Of a DNA stretch of 6,163 nucleotides, positions 1 to 5,293 are shown piece by piece. Below the pieces are notes generated by a model. It saw only the letters and a list, made by a program, of their open reading frames with translations, had not been told where the DNA came from and did no database searches. Source of the DNA: an uncultured Actinomyces sp. (GTDB lineage Bacteria; Actinomycetota; Actinomycetes; Actinomycetales; Actinomycetaceae); the NCBI GenBank assembly GCA_902773415.1, contig CACYEE010000095.1, forward strand, positions 1 to 6,163. The letters run 5' to 3'. The number at the start of each line of letters is the position of its first letter. The first letter of the stretch is position 1. The position numbers and the translations under genes are program-made.

Positions 1-14
1 AGGCGCAGCAGTGA
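1..14 (+). CDS. 3' end of an upstream gene (last codons only)
   Basis: Reading in the frame of positions 3-14 gives Ala-Gln-Gln followed by a TGA stop at 12-14. That stop overlaps the GTG start of ftsR (11-13) in a GTGA arrangement, a common sign of translational coupling within an operon. In mycobacteria the gene upstream of the FtsR homologue Rv1828 encodes the FHA-domain protein GarA, so an FHA protein is a reasonable guess from gene order. Only three residues are visible, so the sequence itself cannot identify the product. Confidence 0.35.
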
Positions 15-781
15 CCGGTGCGGCAGCGCGGCGCGAGGCACGTGAGCCGCATGAAGATCGGGCGGAGCAGACGAGCTGGCCTCAGGAGCTCTCGCATGAA
101 CCGCAGCTTCGGATTGGCGACGTGCGTGCGCGGCTCGAAACGGAGTTTCCTCTTCTTTCGGTGTCGAAGATTCGGCATTTTGAAATGAAGGGCCTGATTA
201 GCCCTCATCGCACGGCGTCGAACCAGCGGCTGTATTCGGAGGCGGATGCCGAGCGTCTCCGCTTCGTTCTTGCGCAGCAGCGCGACCGCTACCTGCCGCT
301 CGACCAGATTCGCGAGCTGCTGGCTCAGCTCGACGCCGGGGAACGGCTCGAAGACGTTGCCTCCGACCGGATGAGGGTGGTTCCCGAAAGCGAAATCAGG
401 CGCCCCCAGCCCGGCACTCGGCTGACCCTCGAACAGATGCGCGATTTGACGGGTGCGAGCGTGGCGGATCTTGAACGCATGGTTCATTTCGGCATTCTGC
501 ATGTCGATGCGCGCGGTCGGTTTACGTCGCAGGCGCCGGAGATTGTCCTTTTCGCGCAGGCGCTTCTCAAGGCAGGTTTCGACCTTCGCCAGATTCGCGC
601 AATCGCAACCTCGGCTCATGCGCACGCAGTCACCATTGCGAATGCCACGGCTGCGGAACGTGCGAAGAAGACTCCCGTTGCGCGTCAGAGGGCAATGACG
701 AAGGTCGGCGAGGATGCGGCGACAATGGTTCGGCTCTACCGAGCCTTGCTGGGAGAGAATGTGGAAATTGAGCTGCGCTAG
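11..781 (+). CDS. ftsR: FtsR-like MerR-family transcriptional regulator (Rv1828 family)
   Basis: This encodes a 256-residue cytoplasmic DNA-binding regulator. The winged-helix MerR domain covers about residues 33-110, with the helix-turn-helix around SVSKIRHFEMKGLISPHRT (50-68), the wing residues NQRLY (71-75), then RLRFVLAQQRDRYLPLDQIR. The pattern SKIR..E..GL..P.R and the QRD-YLPL stretch match mycobacterial Rv1828 and corynebacterial FtsR. A second helical domain at about 134-205 replaces the short dimerisation helix of classic MerR proteins, and no Cys-based metal site is seen. Length is close to the roughly 250 residues of the family. FtsR of Corynebacterium glutamicum activates ftsZ, so a role in cell division is inferred here. 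The GTG start at 11 overlaps the upstream stop, and I found no better in-frame start. The first 30 residues are charged and poorly conserved, so the true start could lie somewhat later. The family is secure; the target is inferred. Confidence 0.88.
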   Translation: MTGAAARREAREPHEDRAEQTSWPQELSHEPQLRIGDVRARLETEFPLLSVSKIRHFEMKGLISPHRTASNQRLYSEADAERLRFVLAQQRDRYLPLDQIRELLAQLDAGERLEDVASDRMRVVPESEIRRPQPGTRLTLEQMRDLTGASVADLERMVHFGILHVDARGRFTSQAPEIVLFAQALLKAGFDLRQIRAIATSAHAHAVTIANATAAERAKKTPVARQRAMTKVGEDAATMVRLYRALLGENVEIELR

Positions 782-804
782 GCCGTGCCGATTCTCACCG
801 GCGA

Positions 805-834
805 AAGCGGGCAGCCTGTCCGTTTGGCGTTTTT
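805..834 (+). terminator. possible weak intrinsic terminator after ftsR
   Basis: Twenty-four bases after the ftsR stop, 805-813 can pair with 817-825 around a GCC loop. The stem has nine pairs, two of them G-U. A run of five T follows at 830-834, after a four-base interruption. The stem is weak for a GC-rich genome, so termination is likely partial if it occurs. Confidence 0.35.
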
Positions 835-893
835 GCTGGTCAATCGCACGGCAGAATGTCATGTTCAGGTTGAGGTTGAGACACGCCGTAGTC

Positions 894-932
894 CGCATTG
901 TTGATGCGTCGAAGGGATGCGTGGGATAAAGT
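894..932 (+). promoter_or_regulatory. candidate promoter and operator for the second MerR gene
   Basis: A TTGATG hexamer (901-906) and GATAAA (925-930) are separated by 18 bases, each matching the -35 and -10 consensus at four of six positions. The alternative -10 TAAAGT (927-932) would give a 20-base spacer, in the 19-20 base range typical of MerR-activated promoters. Repeats crowd the same place: CGCAT (894-898) and ATGCG (904-908) form an inverted repeat, and GATGCGT occurs at 903-909 and again at 916-922. This would fit an autoregulatory site, but that is inference. A transcript starting here would reach the gene at 987 after a leader of roughly 45-50 bases. Confidence 0.35.
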
Positions 933-976
933 TATGGGTAGTTCGATTTTCACATGGGCAACAACCGTCACACCAT

Positions 977-982
977 GGAGGT
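977..982 (+). promoter_or_regulatory. ribosome binding site that decides the start of the second MerR gene
   Basis: GGAGGT lies four bases before the ATG at 987. The upstream in-frame ATGs at 954 and 975 have no comparable site, and the one at 975 runs into this motif. This favours the start at 987 over the longer frame. Confidence 0.8.
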
Positions 983-986
983 AAGC

Positions 987-1535
987 ATGAGCGACGCACT
1001 TAATCAGCGCCAGCCGATGCTTTTCGGCGACCCTCTTGCGGGTATCGACGAAAAGACCGGCTACCAGAGCGCCGTCGCACGCGAGGCAGTGGGGATTACC
1101 TATCGGCAGCTCGACTATTGGGACCGCACGGGCCTTGTCTCCCCGTCCATCCGAGGCGCGAAGGGTTCGGGAAGCCAGAGACTCTATTCCTTCCACGATC
1201 TTCTGGTTCTCCGCGTCATCAAGAAGCTTCTCGATGCGGGTGTTTCTCTTGGTCAGGTCCGCGAGGCAGCAAAGACGCTCAACGCGCGGGGAACCGACGA
1301 TCTCGCGGCGATTACCCTCATGAGCGACGGTGCCTCGATTTACGAATGCACCGAGGAGCAGGAAATCATCGATCTCGTGTACGGGGGGCAGGGAGTCTTC
1401 GGCATTGCCGTGAAGAAGGTCTGGAACGAAGTCCGGGGGACGCTCGTCGCGTTCCCGACCGTTTGCGCGGATTCCTCGGACGAAGTCACCGACGAGCAGG
1501 CGAAAAAGGCCCGCTCCCAGTTCAAGGCAATCTAA
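987..1535 (+). CDS. MerR-family transcriptional regulator (Rv1830 family)
   Basis: This encodes a 182-residue cytoplasmic DNA-binding protein. The MerR winged helix-turn-helix covers about residues 25-100: the recognition region is REAVGITYRQLDYWDRTGL (32-50), followed by the wing GSGSQRLYSF (60-69) and helices with VLRVIKKLLDAGVSLGQVR. ITYRQLDYW.R..LV.PS and GSGSQRLYSF are features of the Rv1830 family. The C-terminal part (about 101-150) carries the conserved-looking GGQGVFGIAV (133-142), and the last 25 residues are polar. No effector-binding GyrI-like domain and no metal-binding cysteines are present, so the signal is unknown. In mycobacteria this gene lies two genes after the FtsR homologue; here it directly follows ftsR. 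The start at 987 was chosen from its GGAGGT site. An in-frame start at 954 would add 11 residues without a good ribosome binding site. The family is secure; the regulon is not known from this sequence. Confidence 0.88.
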   Translation: MSDALNQRQPMLFGDPLAGIDEKTGYQSAVAREAVGITYRQLDYWDRTGLVSPSIRGAKGSGSQRLYSFHDLLVLRVIKKLLDAGVSLGQVREAAKTLNARGTDDLAAITLMSDGASIYECTEEQEIIDLVYGGQGVFGIAVKKVWNEVRGTLVAFPTVCADSSDEVTDEQAKKARSQFKAI

Positions 1536-1546
1536 GGGCCGCCACA

Positions 1547-1596
1547 GGCGACAAAGGAGGGCCAGCCGGTTTGCCGGCTGGCCCTCCTTTGTCGCC
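1547..1596. terminator. perfect 23-bp hairpin between convergent genes
   Basis: Positions 1547-1569 are perfectly complementary to 1574-1596 around a TTTG loop. It starts 11 bases after the stop of the Rv1830-like gene and 60 bases beyond the stop of the minus-strand helicase. Its place between convergent genes fits a bidirectional terminator. Neither side has a clear T run: the plus strand continues CTATTGGC. It is therefore a terminator without U-tract, or a 3'-end stabilising stem. Confidence 0.7.
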
Positions 1597-1656
1597 CTAT
1601 TGGCTGAACGAAGACGCCGCGAGGCAGCGGCGGCCGCGCAGAATGCTCCGCGTCGG

Positions 1657-3585
1657 TCAGTATCCTCGCCGCTTCGCCGAACTCCGTGCGTTGCGCGTGC
1701 GGAACGGGTCGCGGCCTCGGCGGCGGTCATGGTAGTCCTGCCTGCGGCCCCGAAACCTGTCGTGGCGCACGTGCTTCGCGGGCGTCGCGTCCTTTTTGCC
1801 GTCGTTGTCGTAGCGCCGCGTCTTCGGCCCTCTGTCGATGCTGATTCGCAGACGCCGACCGGATACCCGAATCCCGCCAATGCGCTCCCACGTCTCGTCG
1901 TCAAGGTCTCCTGCAATATCGACAAGCGAGAACGTCGGGAAGATGTCGATATGCCCGATGCGTTTTCCGTCCAGTCCGCCCTCGTGGGTGAGGGCTCCGA
2001 CGATCGAACCGGGGCGGACCTTGTCGCGGTGTCCGACCTCGATACGATACCTGACTGCGCCGTCGAGACGGGGGCGTTCCCTGCGGTCCTTCTTGCCTTT
2101 CGCACTGTCCTTGTGCGCATCGGCCTCGGCATGTATGACTTCGGGTTCGTCAGCGGCAATTCCTCCGTCCCGTGTCGCAAGGGCAAGAAGCGCAGCAATG
2201 AGCTGCCCGTCGGACAGGAAGGAATGGCGGGCTTCGCCGGTCTCCTCGCCCGAATCGGCATCGAAGCGAGGAACGTTGCCTTCCAACGGTTCGCGGCTTG
2301 CTTCCTCGGGAAGGAAATCGTTCGACACGCCCTCCCGGGATTCGCGGTACTCCGAAAGGAGGTCCGCATAGACATCGAGGGGGCCGAGGACGGCGCGGGC
2401 GTGGGCGGCTTCGATGGTGCGTTCAGCCATATGCCGTGCCACTTCCCATGCAGACGGAATCGAGCTCTCCTTGAGTTCGGCCTTCGTCACCCTCTGGATG
2501 CGGCGAAGTTTCGCAAGCTCGCGAGGCGTGATGATGGTGAGCGCTTCGCCCTCGCGCCCTGCGCGGCCGGTTCGTCCGATGCGATGGACGTATGTGTCCG
2601 ATTCTCGGGGAATATCGTAATTCACGACAAGTCCGATGCGCTCGACATCGAGGCCGCGGGCGGCAACATCCGTCGCAACGATGACGCTGAGGTGCCCTTG
2701 GCGCAGACGCCCGACGAGCTTTTCGCGGTCCTTTTGGGCCACGTCGCCGGAAAGGGCCGCAGCATGGATGCCGCGGGAGCCGAGTTCGAGCGACAGTTCC
2801 TCGGCCATTGCGCGTGTCGCAACGAAGACAAGCACCGCTTCGGCGTTCGAGACGGCAAGGACACGCGCAAGCGCAGCCGTCTTGTATTCGTGGGGAACGA
2901 CGGCGTAGCTTTGGCGAATCGTCGAAACGGTGGAGGCGGGGCGGGAAATCGTCACTTCTTCCGGGTCGGACAGGTGGCGTTCGGCAACGCGCCTGATTGC
3001 CGGAGGCATCGTTGCGGAAAAGAGAGCGGTCGTCCTTTCGTCGGGAACCTTCGACGCGATGTCGTCGACATCCTCCGCGAAACCCATGCGCAGCATTTCG
3101 TCGGCTTCGTCAAGAACGAAATAGCGGACGCTGTACAGGTTCAGAGCTTCCTTTGCCATCAGATCCATGACGCGCCCGGGCGTGCCGACGACGACTTGCG
3201 CGCCCGCCTTCAGCGCCTTGAGCTGCGGGCCGTAGGAGGAGCCTCCGTAGACCGCGACGATGTCGACGTCGCGGGAACGGGCGGCGAAGGATGCCATCGC
3301 CTCGGCGCCCTGCATGGCCAGTTCTCGCGTGGGCGCAAGGACGAGTGCCTGGACCTCCGGGAGTTCCGGATCGATCGTGGCAAGCAGCGGCAGGCCGAAG
3401 GCGGCGGTCTTTCCGGTACCCGTCTGGGCGACGCCGAGCACGTCCGAGCCGGCCAGAAGATGCGGAATCGCCTGAGCCTGGATCGCTGTCGGGTTCTCAA
3501 AACCCAGATCGCTGACGGCTTGGAGAAGGTCGCCGGGCAGGCCGAGATCGGCAAAGGTCAAGTTGGTTGAATTGACGTCGCTCAT
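1657..3585 (-). CDS. deaD: DEAD-box ATP-dependent RNA helicase, DeaD/CsdA type
   Basis: This encodes a 642-residue RNA helicase that would unwind or remodel RNA duplexes using ATP, in ribosome assembly or mRNA decay if it acts like E. coli CsdA (about 630 residues). All core motifs are visible: Q motif (F11 to Q36), motif I AQTGTGKT (53-60), Ia PTRELA (85-90), Ib TPGR (135-138), II DEAD (159-162), III SAT (190-192), IV around VFVATR (253-258), V ARGLDV (309-314) and VI HRIGRTGRAGR (334-344). After a variable, acidic linker (about 412-505), residues 507-583 resemble the DbpA/CsdA RNA-binding domain, with IEVGHRDKVRPGSIVGALTHE and GLDGKRIGHIDIF. The tail from about 586 is rich in Arg, Lys, His and Asp, as in RNA-binding tails. 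The ATG at 3585 overlaps the stop of the MFS gene (ATGA) and has only a weak GAAAG site, so coupled translation is likely. An open frame continues upstream but is a shadow of the MFS gene. The helicase family is certain; the exact orthology to DeaD is likely. Confidence 0.93.
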   Translation of the reverse strand: MSDVNSTNLTFADLGLPGDLLQAVSDLGFENPTAIQAQAIPHLLAGSDVLGVAQTGTGKTAAFGLPLLATIDPELPEVQALVLAPTRELAMQGAEAMASFAARSRDVDIVAVYGGSSYGPQLKALKAGAQVVVGTPGRVMDLMAKEALNLYSVRYFVLDEADEMLRMGFAEDVDDIASKVPDERTTALFSATMPPAIRRVAERHLSDPEEVTISRPASTVSTIRQSYAVVPHEYKTAALARVLAVSNAEAVLVFVATRAMAEELSLELGSRGIHAAALSGDVAQKDREKLVGRLRQGHLSVIVATDVAARGLDVERIGLVVNYDIPRESDTYVHRIGRTGRAGREGEALTIITPRELAKLRRIQRVTKAELKESSIPSAWEVARHMAERTIEAAHARAVLGPLDVYADLLSEYRESREGVSNDFLPEEASREPLEGNVPRFDADSGEETGEARHSFLSDGQLIAALLALATRDGGIAADEPEVIHAEADAHKDSAKGKKDRRERPRLDGAVRYRIEVGHRDKVRPGSIVGALTHEGGLDGKRIGHIDIFPTFSLVDIAGDLDDETWERIGGIRVSGRRLRISIDRGPKTRRYDNDGKKDATPAKHVRHDRFRGRRQDYHDRRRGRDPFRTRNARSSAKRRGY

Positions 3586-5009
3586 GAGTGGTCGCTTTCG
3601 TTGTCGAGAGAATACGTATGGTGAAGCCGGAGGGCCTCGGCGGAGCCGGGGACGGGCTGGATGCGCGTCGCGCAGACGACGGCACCGATCTGGATGATCG
3701 CCATGAGGCCGATTGCGCCGACGAAGGGAAGGGATTCGGAAGGTTGAAGCAGGGCAAAGGCGAGGCCGGAAATCGCAATCGAAAAGGCCGCGCCGAAGGT
3801 GTCGGCAAGCTGGAGCGCCGAGGAGGTCTGCCCCTTGCGTTCCAAGGGGGTCAGGGCGAGTGCGTGGACGCTCATGCCCGGGTAGGCGAGGCCGCAGCCG
3901 GTTCCGGCGATAAGCCATCCGAGGAGGACGAAGGCGCCATGCACCTGGGAGAAGGCCACGGGAATGGCGAGGCAGATTCCGACAAGCTGGCACGTGGCTC
4001 CGATGACGGGAAGAAGGCGAAGAATCTTCCGGCTTGCGATCTTGCCCTGATACCACGAGCCGAGAGCCCACGTGACCGAGCTGATCGTGAGGACGAGGCC
4101 GGCCTGGAAGGGCGACCAGCCGTGGTTCTCCTTGAGCATGAGCGGCAAATAGGCTTCCGTTGCGATGAAGGTGCCGTTGACGGTTCCGCGAAGGAGAATC
4201 GTCGAGCCGAGCCCGCGCCGCGACGTGAAGGTTCCTGCCGGCAGCAGCGGGCGAATCGCGACGATCGACACGATGGCAGCGACGATGACAGTCGCGAGCG
4301 CTGCCGGAGTGTAGCCTCCAGTGTTCGTTCCCGAAGTCACCTGAAGGAGCGCGACGGCGATGCCTGCGACGGTGGCGGGAACGATGCTGTGGCGCAGGCC
4401 GTCGCGGTCGAGCGGCCTGGGTTCGGTCGAAACCTGCGACGTGACCTTCGTAATGGCGGGGGAGAGGAGGACAACGAGAATCGGGACGACGCCGAAAATC
4501 CAGCGCCATGACCACCGCGCGACAACGAAGCCGGCAATGGCGGGGCCGATCAGTCCGGGAAGGATCCAGGCGGCCGCAAAGGCGGCGAAGAACTGCGGCT
4601 GCCTCGTCGGACGTACGCTTGAGCCGATAATCGCATAGAGAGGTACGACGCAGAGTCCTCCGCCGAGGCCCTGGACGGCGCGGCCGAGAACGAGAAGGGA
4701 CATCGAGGGTGCCGCGGTCGCAGCGAGAAGCCCTCCCGAAAACAGCGCAAGCCCGGCACACAGGCATGAACGCGGCCCGATCGAATCGGACCACGGCCCG
4801 GCCAGAGAGACGGTCAGGAGCTGCGCCGCCATCGGAACGCCCACGGCAAGGGCGTACATTGCGCGCCCGTCAAGGGATTCGACGACCGTGGGCATGGCCG
4901 TCGCCACCGCAAGCGACTCGAAACCGATCAGCGAAATGATTCCGAAGGACAGAAAAAGGAACATGCGTTCGGCCCTGTACGCAAGATACGTCGGACTCGC
5001 GTCGCCCAT
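3582..5009 (-). CDS. MFS transporter, DHA2-like drug:H+ antiporter family
   Basis: This encodes a 475-residue inner-membrane protein of the major facilitator superfamily, probably a proton-driven exporter. By eye I count 14 hydrophobic segments (first about 16-38, last about 427-447), which fits the 14-helix DHA2 group rather than the 12-helix one. Motif A is seen as GPWSDSIGPR (71-80) between helices 2 and 3. Motif B is LGRAVQGLGGGL (108-119), with Arg110. Motif C, the antiporter signature, is LPGLIGPAIAG (150-160) in helix 5. In helix 1, ESLAVATAMP (31-40) aligns with the D1 motif of 14-helix exporters but has Glu where Asp is usual. There is no cleaved signal peptide. The ATG at 5009 has an AAAGGGGA site (5017-5024). 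The gene is first of a two-gene unit with the helicase. Substrate cannot be told from sequence. The family is secure; the DHA2 placement rests on a manual helix count. Confidence 0.87.
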   Translation of the reverse strand: MGDASPTYLAYRAERMFLFLSFGIISLIGFESLAVATAMPTVVESLDGRAMYALAVGVPMAAQLLTVSLAGPWSDSIGPRSCLCAGLALFSGGLLAATAAPSMSLLVLGRAVQGLGGGLCVVPLYAIIGSSVRPTRQPQFFAAFAAAWILPGLIGPAIAGFVVARWSWRWIFGVVPILVVLLSPAITKVTSQVSTEPRPLDRDGLRHSIVPATVAGIAVALLQVTSGTNTGGYTPAALATVIVAAIVSIVAIRPLLPAGTFTSRRGLGSTILLRGTVNGTFIATEAYLPLMLKENHGWSPFQAGLVLTISSVTWALGSWYQGKIASRKILRLLPVIGATCQLVGICLAIPVAFSQVHGAFVLLGWLIAGTGCGLAYPGMSVHALALTPLERKGQTSSALQLADTFGAAFSIAISGLAFALLQPSESLPFVGAIGLMAIIQIGAVVCATRIQPVPGSAEALRLHHTYSLDNESDHS

Positions 5010-5015
5010 TGCCCG

Positions 5016-5024
5016 TTCCCCTTT
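5016..5024 (-). promoter_or_regulatory. ribosome binding site of the MFS gene
   Basis: The minus strand reads AAAGGGGAA here, one substitution from the AAAGGAGG consensus, with about eight bases between its G run and the ATG at 5009-5007. It supports this start of the transporter. Confidence 0.65.
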
Positions 5025-5084
5025 CTCTCGTCGCGAATGCGTACATCGTCAAAGCCTATCGGCCCTGCTTGTCCGGGCGAGGCA

Positions 5085-5166
5085 AAGCGGCTGTGAGCTT
5101 GGGCGGCGCGTGCGTATCAAAGGTGCCTGACACCTTTGATACGCGGAAGCGACGTGAGCTTGGGCG
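5085..5166. repeat. direct repeats flanking an inverted repeat in the divergent intergenic region
   Basis: Two copies of GTGAGCTTGGGCG (5093-5105 and 5154-5166) are identical. The similarity extends upstream through AAGCG, giving 21- and 20-base units at 5085-5105 and 5147-5166 that differ by one base change and one gap. Between them lies the inverted repeat at 5112-5144. The period is about 61 bases. The layout could be a pair of regulator sites around a central operator, or a small palindromic element caught between duplicated flanks. Confidence 0.8.
5112..5144. repeat. 14-bp-arm inverted repeat, possible operator or REP-like element
   Basis: GCGTATCAAAGGTG (5112-5125) is the exact reverse complement of 5131-5144, with CCTGA as the spacer. 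It is about 100 bases before the MFS start and 150 before the aspS start, between divergent genes, so it is not a terminator of either. No T run follows on either strand. The core GGTGCCTGACACC resembles dispersed palindromes I recall from several bacterial genomes, which I cannot verify here. An operator for a dimeric repressor or a REP-like unit are the two main readings. Confidence 0.75.
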
Positions 5167-5186
5167 CGAACCGCGGCGCGGGCGGC

Positions 5187-5206
5187 GTGCGCTGCGCGCA
5201 GCGCAC
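5187..5206. repeat. perfect 20-bp palindrome upstream of a possible -10 box
   Basis: The half-site GTGCGCTGCG (5187-5196) is followed with no spacer by its exact reverse complement (5197-5206). It ends where a possible -10 hexamer begins, so it would cover the -35 to spacer region of an aspS promoter. This is a natural position for a repressor site. The very high GC content of this stretch raises the chance of accidental symmetry. Confidence 0.6.
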
Positions 5207-5212
5207 TACGAT
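5207..5212 (+). promoter_or_regulatory. candidate -10 element for aspS
   Basis: TACGAT fits the TAnnnT pattern of actinobacterial housekeeping promoters and matches TATAAT at four of six positions. Transcription would start near 5219-5222, giving a leader of about 75 bases. No recognisable -35 hexamer is present 16-19 bases upstream, where the palindrome sits. Confidence 0.35.
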
Positions 5213-5232
5213 GGTGCACTGACGGTCGCCGC

Positions 5233-5278
5233 TTGTCTCGCGGCGAGCCCGACCCCGCCCGTCTCGCGGGGCAGACAA
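5233..5278 (+). promoter_or_regulatory. structured leader of aspS
   Basis: TTGTCT (5233-5238) can pair with AGACAA (5273-5278), enclosing a smaller hairpin CCCCGC (5253-5258) with GCGGGG (5266-5271). The nine-base GTCTCGCGG occurs twice (5235-5243 and 5261-5269), so other pairings compete. The ribosome binding site AAAGGA (5282-5287) lies just outside the outer stem and is not masked by it. No T-box hallmark is visible. A regulatory role is only possible. Confidence 0.3.
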
Positions 5279-5293
5279 CAGAAAGGAACGCAC

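Noticed and set aside
954..986. Longer start for the second MerR gene at 954
   Set aside because: No ribosome binding site precedes it, while GGAGGT is placed correctly for the ATG at 987.
840..2375. 511-residue minus-strand open frame
   Set aside because: It runs antisense to the second MerR gene and across the hairpin, then overlaps the end of the helicase in a wrong frame, with low-complexity composition.
1600..3570. 656-residue plus-strand open frame
   Set aside because: It lies antisense to the DEAD-box helicase, whose full motif set proves the coding strand. Long antisense frames are expected in GC-rich DNA.
3588..4511. 307-residue plus-strand open frame
   Set aside because: It is antisense to the MFS transporter and rich in Gly, Arg and Asp, with no recognisable domain.
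3586..4794. Open frame extending the helicase frame upstream to a 1045-residue protein
   Set aside because: The upstream part is Arg/Pro/Ser-rich shadow translation of the MFS gene in another frame. The helicase begins naturally at the Q-motif region with the ATG at 3585.
5112..5144. Inverted repeat as an intrinsic terminator
   Set aside because: It lies between divergent gene starts and no T run follows on either strand.
5233..5293. T-box riboswitch before aspS
   Set aside because: The leader is too short and lacks the T-box sequence and specifier stem.
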